Shown: piece by piece, positions 24,801-36,800 of the stretch
How the letters are laid out: the number at the start of each line of letters is the position of its first letter
How positions within the stretch are numbered: position 1 is the stretch's first letter
Origin: Manduca sexta
Lineage: Eukaryota > Arthropoda > Insecta > Lepidoptera > Sphingidae
Reading direction: 5' to 3'
Length of the DNA stretch: 64,000 nt
Assembly (NCBI RefSeq): GCF_014839805.1
Contig: NC_051123.1
Span: forward strand, 1,222,727-1,286,726
Position numbers and translations under genes: made by a program
The notes under the pieces: generated by a model
Database searches by the model: none
Told to the model about the DNA's origin: nothing
Seen by the model: only the letters and a program-made list of their open reading frames with translations

Positions 24801-27800
24801 CGTAACGCACCTAACGCGGGCGAATATAGCGACTACAGTCTTCTATAGTGAGAAAACTGATATATGTTAATTTAACACTCTTAACGGTAACCCTGTTTGT
24901 TCCAGAGAATTCTCCTTCCTACCTGGCAGGTCGTGCGACGGTTACGCCATCATCTACCATCGGCTGCACGAGACGGAACCTTCCAAATATAACCTAGAAG
25001 CAGGCGTCAAATTGCTGTTTATGACTGTTGGTAAGTTGTTTTGAACCGACTTCCATAAAAAGAGGTGTTTGGATATTTCATGTATCTACACAGGTTCCTC
25101 TGAGCTTCGTGGGCTGATTTGCATAATTCCATTTTTATTTGGTAAAGGAACTTCGCAAAGTGGTACCATTTCAATGTATCTTTGTTTGGGTTCATAATTT
25201 ATAAGGCTTAACACATCTTACTCATATAAGTAATTTATTTCGAGCACATGGTTAATGCTAACACCTTGGTATACATATTTATTGACCAGTTAGCATGAGA
25301 CTTATTCCCTATAAAGGTACACTCACTTTTGGTCATGACTCTGACAGCATGAAAAACTTATTTTCAAGGAGAACGTAGTCTATAAGTTTATCCAATGCTG
25401 TGATTTGTGTTAGATTTCATTTACATATGTATTTGCATTGCTTCCAATCATACAAATATCTCCAGATTTCTCGTATAACTATTGGCGTGATTCCTTTCCG
25501 AGGCAATTCTTGTATGCTCGCTCTCCACATCGAATGCATGTCCATGCACAGGGGACATTTGCCACGGCCCTAGATACACAGTTAAGTGTGTATACCTCAT
25601 GGTTGCCAATTCACATCCTGGCCTTCTCTCCTTCTTTTATCCTAAGAGAGTTCCTTCTCCTTCCCCGACACTTCGTTCTCCAGACATCCCGTCCCAACTT
25701 TCCTCCAGGACCCTGCAGTGGCTAAGCCTGAGGATTTCAGTATCCCATTCAAAGGTTCTCCCCGGGGTTGACTGCGGGATCCGATACAAAAAAAAAGTGT
25801 TAACACGATAAACATATGTTGAAACTTCGAGCGCTTAAAAGTTAAAACTAACATGCTTGTGTGTGTAGTAGTAAACTATTTTGTAATTGGAATTCGCGGA
25901 CCAAGGCCGTTGTACATGGGGTCCTTTCAAAGAACTCTGTCTCATCGTGCGTTTAACGTTTCATAATTCATAAGCAATCTTGTTTCCAAATTGTTTGCTT
26001 GGATTATTTATACGTTCGAAGTTGCGGTGCTAGTACTTTCACCGTTTTGTGAGCAAATAATGTGTTGGTTAGTATTCAAAATAAGGATTGGTTAATCAAT
26101 TTAATGGGTGAAAGTTCTAATTTAAGTGTAGAGGTATTGGTAATGTTTGAAACTCTACCGTACACCAACGGGAACACTATAAGGTCCTTTGGCAATAAGA
26201 GTCTGAACTGTGTCAAATCACATTATATTGTCACACATGCAGAAAAACACATGTTAATACTACTGGCAGGAAAACCACTGCTTTACAAATGGCGAATGGC
26301 GAACGCGTTATTTTTGACAATGTTGCCACCTATCCCCACATTTAGTATTAGTATTATGAATTTGAAAGTTTCTATTTAAGATAGAAGTAAAACCAAAAAC
26401 TGTGTGGATTTTGATGAAATCTGGCAGAAAGTTAGTTCACATCTGCATGTTGGTAGTAGATTAAATTTTGTATCCACCCGGATAGCGATCATTGCACACA
26501 AGGTGTTAAAACCCACCAAAATGGCTCACGTAAGTGAATATCGCGTTCCGGGATCAGCCTGTTAATATCCGGTTAAACAGGCCGGCATAACTATCGACGA
26601 GCGAGGGATAACCATGTCTCGTCAGAGACTGTCTGGACTCCACCTACTTACCATCAGTCACATTGCCCGTATAAAGGGATGATTTGGGCTGTAATACTGC
26701 TAATTGTTTATACCAAGTTTAAATAATCAAATACGTTGTTGGTATTTCGAATAACTTTGTCTTAACATAAAGATTTCAAGTCACGTGTAGAAAAATCAAA
26801 ATCATCAGTCATATTTTTTTTGTCCAAGACCTTGAAATTTTTATTTATCTTTGATTTATAGTGTAATAACTTTGCAGCCAGTTTTTGTACGTCATTCGGC
26901 GGAACCGATGAGGATTAGAGGGGTGTAGTAACTGGGGTTGCCAGATTCTCAAATAATGTTGTGAATATTTCTGGCTTTTTGTAGTAGAGAAGCGAAATGA
27001 GCAATTGGGTAACTTGATGATTAGTGGTCACTGTCCCTCATAAATTTCTACCAGCATCTCCGGCTTTACTTACGTATCGAACAGATAATTTTTTTTTATA
27101 GAAGCTCAGCAAAGTGGCTTCACTGCACCTGATGTTATGTTAGATTCCCAAATGATAGAAATTTCGATTGCACTATCTTTTAGTAAAAACCGTACAAAAA
27201 TCCGTTCAGTAGATTTTGAGAAAATCGATCACATACAGACAGACAGCGTTTGGGGACTTTGTTTTATAGTACGTATAGATAATGAAGTGTATAGACTCCT
27301 TTATACGTAACATAATATTGATTTATAGACAAAAAACCACTAGAAACAAATAGTATAAAAATAAAATCACAAATTATCAGCTAGAACAGTACCAGTTTAT
27401 AGGAAGCTTTTTGCTCGAACAAATTAACATAAAATTAATTATTGGCAAGAAAGTGATTATGTATATAATATGTTTATGTTAGTGAAGCAGTGTTGTTTGC
27501 GTAAATATGACTGGTTAGTTTTTTTCTTGAACTTGATTTAGGTTTATTAGCCTGACAGGGGTCAGCTTATACCGGACTTTCGGGTGAGCGCTTTAGGCGC
27601 CGCTCAAGTATTACGTAACGCAATTTTTGAATAATTTTTAACCTCCACCATGTTACGCCCCGTAACGTTTTCGTGTATTTTGTCTTCTAACAATTTTTTT
27701 TTCTAATATCAATTATGTCACGCAAAGTACCGAAAAGTCGCTTAAATACCTTTGTTATTGTTTTTAAATAGAAAAAAAAATGTTACATAATGCGTTGCAC

Positions 27801-30800
27801 GGAGCCCCAACGTTACGTAACTCTAAAGTGACAATTTTTTTTCTTTTATTCACAATTATGTTACGCAAAGTACCGGAAAGTCGCTAAAATACCATTGTTA
27901 TTGTTTTAAAATAACAAAGGTATTTTAGCGACATTTCGGTACTTTGCGTGACATAATTGAGATGAGAAAAAAAAATTGTTAGAAGATAAAATACACAAAA
28001 GCCCCCCCTCCCTCCCCTGTAACGCATCGTAACGTTCTACGAGAACCCTCCTCCCCCTCCAAATTACGTTACGTAACACTTGAACGGGTCCTTAGGCGCA
28101 ACCCTTGGAAATTAAGTGACCATGCTGAAGGGTAGCCTTAACGGGCTACGAACCTCGGCTCAAGACGGCCACTGGGAGAGGATGAGACATCAATAATTAG
28201 GGTCTTGTTAGTAATGAGTTGTGTTGTGGGGATTTTGGGTAGTAATTATGTTTTAAATTGTTCTCAGTAATCCTCCACTTGACTTGCAAAAGGTTGCAAA
28301 TAAAAGTTCTGAAGTTTTATCTAAGGCCGAGTAAAGCTGTGATAGGGCCTTTATGATTGGCTAATATTGAGATACAACAATATTAGCCAATGACAACGGC
28401 CCTATGTCTACGCACTACGAAGGCTGCCATGCCGTCAACACTGAAAAACAGGCTTGTTATCATAGCTTTACTCCGTCCGTAGATAAAAAACGTCTATTAA
28501 TAAGGGGGTACATATTGGTCACATACATGAAATCACTTCTCTATAATGTATACGGTATCCGTTCCACACTCAACTAGGCTATCACTGCTTCATTTTATTA
28601 ATTGAGGAATTCAAATGATCGCCTGACTGTCAGAATGCCGGAAATTAAAAGCAGGCATGTTAAATGATATAACATTCAATAAAAACAACTATTTTGTTTA
28701 ATATTACTTATCCGTGGACCTAGTAAATATTGATTAGCTTTTTTATGATTTTTAGTGAGGTTATAAAGCATTTTTGCATTAAATTAGTCTAGCGGACTTC
28801 AAGAAAGAATCAAAAGAAAGAAAGCAAATACGTTTCTTGCGGTTACTCACACCAAACATAAATTATAAGTATGTACAGAATTTTACCTAATTACAGTAAT
28901 TTAAAATAAAACGATAAGTCACTTAAAGCCTAACAGGTATAACAGGCAATGTGTATCGTAAAAATTGAACAGTTGCCAGAGGCCGCAAGGGGTCCCATCT
29001 CAGCTTAAAATAAGTATTTAAAAAAATGCAGTACATTTTCCAATGTTCGCTTCTGGGCATAAGCCTCTATGAGTAAGCCTTTGATGACAGAAGTTAGTTG
29101 AACGATTATAGGCGGAGTTGTCTAGATTTGTTAACTATAACAAATTCCAGGTTCACACAAAACTAAATATAGCATAACAAAAACCTTTATGGTTTGATAT
29201 AAATGAGTCCCTAAAATTAATGAACCGTGAAAAAAAGATGCTACCCTTTTTAAACGAATCAAAAGAACCTCTTTATTTCCATACTGTCTATATTTGTCAT
29301 GGTTTAGGACAACGATTTTAATGTCGAAATTTTTGGCTACACTTTACGTGTTAATTGAGTTGAATATAAATAAAACAAATGAAAAGCTCATTTCTTACAA
29401 CAATTAATTAGTTTATAATTAATTATATCTGATGCATGTAAAACGTATGTAATAAAAATTCTAATTATAATAAATGACAGTCTCTTTTAAATAATTATGA
29501 GAAGCTGACACATAAATAAATTTATTTCTAAAGTATTATAATTGTGTAATCATTCATACTTATTATTTTTGTTAGGAACATTTTATTAACTTAACAATAA
29601 CATTAAGTCCATATCCAGTAAGTAAGTAATTTAAAATAAAAATATATAATTGATGTCTAAGTCATTCCATTAGGTTATTTTATCAATGGAATTTAAAAAA
29701 CCAATGTACTACTTTAAATTTAGATATTCCTGATGTTATTATAAATAATTATTATCCATTATAAGTTGTGACGACGAATTAAGTCGAAAAAAATGCAATA
29801 GCAAAATGCTAATTTCTAAATTAACTAATAGAGAAAGTCAAGATGGTTTCGTGAATTTCGCGCCAAAATCCTACGCCGCCATTTTAGGCCGCGTTGCAGA
29901 TTATTAAGAAACCGCTTACTTTCCATAAAAAAATCTTAAAATAAACCCCAAACAACTGCTTAGTGGCAAACAGACAGGTCTATGTATGTCTGTAGGTGAT
30001 GCAAGGTATTTCGCTTGCGACAAGGTCAGCCACTTGTGCGGTGATTAGGGTTGCCAGCACTTCGTCGGTGAATATTAGTATTTTTCAAAATAAGTTCTAA
30101 AAATATATATTACACTTCAAAAAAAATATATGGAAAAAGTATAAAAAAAAGAATATTATTATGTATTTGTTACTGATTTATTTCTAAAAGTTCGGATACA
30201 CGCTGTCCCATAACTCAAAAGTTAATGTAAAGGAGCGTTCATATATTTTTAAAGTGAAAGATTTGTTTGTTAGCTATACGTGTTGAAAATTTAGTATTTT
30301 TGCGTATATATTTCTTTAACAATATATAGTGCACAGACTTCAAATGTAGCACAATACTATGTATTATAGTACGGTTGGCAACCCTAACGTTGATCGGTTG
30401 CTAGTAGTCATATCTAGTCAACTTTTCCATGAATAGTAAGCAATTAAGTGTTATTAACATATGTTTATGACGCGGTTTCCTTATAATGACAGTTTTTTTC
30501 TTTTCTACGATTTCGGACTCCTTCCTTTTGAAACTGAAATATGTATAGTTTGACAGTGGCGTTTAAATTACGGGACAAAATTACATTTTCAAAAAATAAA
30601 ATATTTACAATAATAAGTGATTTTAAAAATGAGAACGTGCTACGTTGCCCTACAACTTTGGCAATTGTGGAGTTGTGGCAATTAACTTTTGGTTTTTTGG
30701 TTCGGGAAATATAATTAAGTAGGTAATGATTTGATAAATAATAACGAAGTAGGCAGTTACCTATTTTTAGTTTAATTATATTTATTTCTTATTTGTGTAT

Positions 30801-33800
30801 AAACATAATTATTTGCCAGGTTTGTGATACAAGATTAGCTCGTAAACAAGTTTTGATGCGTGATCAAATTATTATTTCTGTCTTGCATCATATAAAGCGC
30901 TTGCAGACAGATTTTCGAGTTGGAAAAATTATAAAATGTTGCCTTTGTTTTAATTAAATATAATGTGATATTTCAACAGTTCAATAATGCGGTTTTTATA
31001 TTGGGAAAGAATTTTAACCAAAGTCTATAGTATGGCGTAAAATTTCTAAATTGAACTAGATTTTGACGAAGTCGCGTTGCCTAATCGCTGAGTATTTCTC
31101 GTCAAATATTTTCTGTAAAGCTTTTATTGTCTTCGAGCTTGATGTATATTATATAACTGAGTAAATCAAAACAAAAGTCACAACAGAATAAATCTGATGC
31201 TATTGGAGGGTACGTCATCAAGGGACCGGAGATTTTCTCGGATACTTTAGGAAAGCCTCAAATTAAAAAAATATGTACAATCCATTGGCTTATTTCTATA
31301 TATCATCAAGATTGCTGTATTTATTAAGAGCTCTATATAATTGTTATTTAAAATAATAAATCAACCGACGGACATCCTTTACTATGTTTCTTATTTTATA
31401 TTAAAACTTAAATAACTTTACTAGTAAATAATATACAGCTTTGTTAATGAAATACAAGTATATTTATGATTTTAAATCTTTCTTTTGTTCTTGCGCTTAA
31501 TTAAAATTTTGTGTGGAATAATTCATCGGCAAATTATTCTACCATAGTTGTTTTATATATAAAAAAGCACAGCCGCGCTTGGTTGCGCCGTATACCAAAA
31601 TATTTATTATTAATTAATTAATTGGTCGTTGAATTATCCAGTTTCAAACTAAAACTATGATCCATGATATTATATTATATATATGAACTATGTTATTCTA
31701 CTAATATCATAAATGCGAAAGTTTGTGAGGATGGATGTATGTATGTTTGTTCCTCTTTCACGAAAAAACTATTGAACAGATTTGGATGAAACTTTACAAT
31801 AATATTGGTTATACATCAGAATAACACATAGGCTACAATTTACAATAATTTTGTGTAATTTGGTCATAATGTAACGATACATATCAAGAAAGTCGGAAAA
31901 AAACAACTTTACGCGGAAAACTTCTACACGCGGACGAAGCTGCGAGCAAAAGCTAGTTCACAATAATTATCTTATAGCGAGACGAGCGGAGCGCTAGTCT
32001 GGTTTATACTTCATACCTTCGTGTAAACTCTAATACCAATATGTTTCCAAAGTACTGCATACAATTTATTACGCTTGCCGCGTTGGCACATGAAAAAAGG
32101 AGCTCAATGTAGAGACAATAAGGATTAAATAGTGGGGCTGACTAATGTCGCAAGAAGTCGCTAGATATGTGTACAGGCGATTTGAAGATCATAATTTGTT
32201 CGACTAAGTGTTTGGCTTTGCACGAGCCGATCCGAGGATATTTTATATCCGCCCGGGTAGCGACCTCCATACACAAGGTAAAACTCGCCATAATGACCCA
32301 CAACAGTGTGTCGCGTTCCAGGATTAGCCTGTGTATATCCAGTTCCGTTCAGTTATCAAAGCGGCGATAGCCTAGTTGGGTGTGGTACGGACTGCCAAGA
32401 CGAATTTCCTCAGGTTCAAATCCCAAGGGCACACACCTGTGACTTTTCCAAAATTATGTGTGTATTCTTTGTGAATTTATCGTTCGCTTTAACGGTAAAG
32501 GAAAACATCGTGAGGAAACCTGGACATCTGAGAAGTTCTCTATAGAAATTTCGAAGGTGTGTGAAGTCTACCAATCCGTACTAGGCCAGCGTGGTAGACT
32601 AAGGCCTAATCCCTCTAAGTAGTAGAGGAGGCCCGTGCTCAGCACTGGGCAAGTATATAATACAGGTCTGATATTATTATAATTATTTATATCCAGTTCC
32701 AAACAAGCCGGCATAAATGTGTCGACGGGGTTAACAACTCTCACCAGTCAATATTCTATTTGTACCCTACTTCACTTCAATCAGGTGCAATGGGCTCACT
32801 TGCCGTGGCTTTAAAAAAAGAACTACTTTGATGTGTATAAAATATAATATCGTAAACATTTCCATCACATTACATTATCATAAAGTCTATAATTATGCAG
32901 AACTAGATATTAATAGCGCCTCCGCTCACGTGGGATATCCTCGTTTGGTTTAAAAGCTATAGGTGCAACAAAAAAAATATACCCTTATGTTAGTTTCATC
33001 CCAAACCATTCATTGATTATGGTTATATCTATCTTCTATCTATATAATATATAAAAATGAATCCCTATTTCCCTTGGTCGCGCCATCACGCATGAACGGC
33101 TGGAGCGATTATACATTTTTATGTTGTGTTTGTTATTGTCAGGAAAAGGTCAGCTAGTCTTATCAATAACTAGCTTTTGCCCGCGGCTCCGCCCGCGTTA
33201 TAAAGTTTTTCAGGCTAAAGTTTTCCGTTATAAAAGTAGTAGTTTCCCGGGAGCCTATGTTCTTTCCAGGGTCTCAAACTGTCTCCATACCAAATTTCAT
33301 CTTAATACGTTGGGTAGTTTTTTAGTTTAACACGTTCAGGCAGACAGATGCAGCGGGAGACTTTGTTTTATAATATATTTATTAAAACTTTTTAAGTGGA
33401 ACAATCCCGTCATACATCATTGTTGCATAACTTTAACCGTTTACGCAGTGCATACAACGGAAGCTCTCAAAACTAATAATTTTCCCCGTTTTTGCAACAT
33501 GTTTCATTACTGCTCCGCTCCTATTGGTCATAGCGTGATGATATATAGCCTATAGCACTCCTGGAACAAAGGGCTATCCAACACAAAAAGATTTTTTCAG
33601 TTGAAACCGGTAGTTCCTGAGATTAGCCATTACTGCTCCGTTCCTATTGGTCATAGCGTGATGATATATGACTTTGAGCACTCCACAAACAAAGGACTAT
33701 TCAACCCAAAAAAATTTTTCAGTTCGAATCGGTAGTTCCTGAGATTAGCCATTACTGCTCCGCTCCTATTGGGTATAGCGTGATGATATATAGCCTATAG

Positions 33801-36800
33801 CACTCCTCGAACAAAGTGCTATCCAACGCAAAAATATTTTTTCAGTTTGGACCGGTAGTTCCTGAGATTAGCCATTACTGCTCCGCTCCTATTGGGTATA
33901 GCGTGATGATATATAGCCTATAGCACTCTACGAACAAAGGGCTATCCAACGCAAAAAGAATTTTTCAGTTTGGACCGGTAGTTCCTGAGATTAGCGCGTT
34001 CAAACAAACAAACAAACTCTTCAGCTTTATATAATAGTATAGATAATGCGATAGTCTATTAAAATGTTTGGATGGTTGTTAGATGATAACGAAGAAGCAG
34101 CTGAAGGGATTAAGGATGGAATTTGGCACACTGGTGGGCCTTATACTGGATTAACACATAGGCTAGTTTTTATCCCGGTAATTAACTCCCGTGGGTTATA
34201 ATGGAATATTTAATCTGATTTTTAAGTCGTATAGAGTTTTATGGACTGTTGTAGCGGTAAAGGCTTTTCACACAGACGAAATTGCGAGCAACACTTAGTA
34301 ATATAATAGTGAAACATCATTACCTTTCGCACAATACTTATAGGATGGTAAAATAATTTTACCAGTAAATATTTCACGCATAAAAAAATTACCAAAATAG
34401 TAGTTTTTGTCTTCAGGGAAGCATTGGTCACACCGTGCCTATGAATAGAATATCCAGTGTATTGATTTATCAGATCACAAAGAGCTAGACTGTTTATGTT
34501 TGTGTAACAGGGTGTTCTGGCGCCTTGTCTGTCTACATTTTATTGATAAACAATTTTAGTATCGCATTAAAAATTGTTTAGTACTATTTTTATACAGGCT
34601 GATCTGGTTTTAAAGATTTGTTTTGAATAATGATTCCTTATGTTTAGGCGAATGTTAGACATAAATTGAAATCATTATTCGGGTGTCCTCCCACGTTTCG
34701 AAGACTTTGTCGCCTTCATGGTCGTGCTGGGATTGAGGACGTCCGAAAAGACAAAGTTACAATAACTACCCACATTTTCCAATTATAAGTACACTTGTTT
34801 TGAAGCTTATCGGCTTATATTGTTTATTAATTATTGGGTATTTGGATCGATCTACTACTGTAATAAAAAAAATTGTTTGATTTCAATGTCTAACATTCGC
34901 GTAAACATAAGAAATTGTTATGATTTATTATTGCTCTAGAAATTAGGTCGGATTGCCAGTAAGCTTATCTTCTATTCGCTATTGCATAATAAATACTTAT
35001 TATCATCGATATATATGTACTACGTACTAGATTTGGCGTTCCGAACATTCAATGTGTTCAACTGAATTGAACTGCAATCCATTCAAACTGACTTTAGTAT
35101 GGTCAATATTGACAGCTTGTGTTTGTTTACGGAGTGGCGCCCATGATATAAGAACGCGAGTCTAAGTGTAAACCTGGATTTGAATAAAAAATATTAGTCA
35201 AATAACTAAAATTATTTGTTGTTCAAGTGAATACATAAGTTATAACAGTGACGTTAAGGTTCAGATTTTGAACAAATAATTTACATGGACGTTCGTGTCT
35301 ATACAATATACGTCAATGCTTATTATGCATCATCAACATTACATTGTGTACGTGGTGAACTCAAATAGAATTCAGTTTCACAACTGCATGTTACCAGATA
35401 CTATTTGGTTTTCAAAATTCTTATTTTATTTTTTTAAATAAATATTAGCCATGACAATATACTTTACATATAATTTGTCATATTTGCTAATGGCTGTATT
35501 GACACAGAACGACGTGAGAACATAAGATTAAACAATATGTTTCTCATTGAGAGGTGTTTTTGTACGCCCACGGCAATGGGACTCGACCACAATGTCTATT
35601 TCTGCCGCCAAGCAACAGTGTGTAGTCACTGTTGTGTTCCGGTTTGAAGGACATTGTAGCCAGTGTAACTACTGGACATAATAATACTTAATATCTCATG
35701 TCTCAGGATAGCGAGCGCAGTGGAATACCAAACAATACTTTGTAATTCAAGGTGTTGGATGGTGTTTCTACTGTTTATGGGCGGTCGTATCGCTTACCAT
35801 CAGGCGAACGGCAAGCTCGTCTCGTCATTCAAGGCAATAAAAAAAAATTGGATAGTGGTGGTTAAAAGAAGCTTTAACAAAAATAATTAATATATTCATT
35901 AATAAATGGATTTTGGTTTTAATATTCAAATTTATAATAAACAGATTTCAATGTGTATTTCATATACATAAATTGTTGGTTTGAGTGAAATATTTCGCAA
36001 TTCGGCACCATATTCCTAGACATTAACATAATCTTTTGTTTTCCGTTCGCATACATTATAATTATTTTAAATAAAATTTCATGCAATGTAGACTTATGGC
36101 TTGCAAATACAATAGAACATTTTTTTTTTTATTTAGTGTATGTAACGTTTTTAGTACTATTCTCGGTAGTTTAGTTCTTTTTTACAAATTTCAAAATAGA
36201 CTTTTGAAATATTAATTATACTTGACTGCCTAGATGGTCATTAAGATTTAATTATTTCAACTGTTGCATTATATATTTGTTAATTTTATAATCGGTAGTC
36301 AAATATGTTAATAAACTAGTCTTCTAATGAATAGTCTAAAACGCGGAATAGCAAACCGTGAAATAATTCGCGCAAGCGCGTTAAGTTTGAGTCACGCTTG
36401 TCTCTAGTGGGGTAGACAGTGTATCTGCACATTAAGATGTACTTGATCCATGATGTGAAAAAATTAAAATGGATTATCTAGTGTCCATCGTTTCGAAAAA
36501 ATGTTTTAGAAGTAGTACCTAAACGTCTAAGGACTTTTCCAATAAATGCTGTATTCCAACGTTATATAATGTCTCTCTTCCTCTGACGCGAAGTGTCATC
36601 CGATTTAACATAGAAAACTGAATACCTCTCAGATATACAACGCTTATGGAGGAGGTATCGGGTAAGGTCAGATACATAAGGATGACGTATGTAAAATGAC
36701 CCTAGAACTCAACGGTTCACTTCTAAAACAAGAAAATTTTAAATCGATTAATACGGGTTATTAAATCATAAAAGCATTGAAGTGGTAAATAATTACAGAG

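Larger units (their letters stand above)
3862..24905 (+). other. Intron 1 of the CRAL-TRIO gene (about 21 kb), transposon-rich
   Basis: No host exon found on either strand. Recognisable repeats are listed separately. These stretches show nothing I can name: 6055-6375, 7620-8520, 8875-9440, 9640-10025, 10770-11185, 11405-12060, 12195-13500, 13855-14735, 15110-15740, 15870-16190, 16280-16700, 17375-18080, 18355-18955, 19245-19655, 20146-20405. Short open frames there read as chance. Confidence 0.75.

Noticed and set aside
26062..26379. 105-aa plus-strand protein gene in intron 2
   Set aside because: AT-rich, no domain, no codon pattern, inside an intron between repeats.
33507..33996. CRISPR-like array
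   Set aside because: Whole 122-bp units repeat in tandem with no short repeat/unique spacer layout, in a eukaryotic intron.
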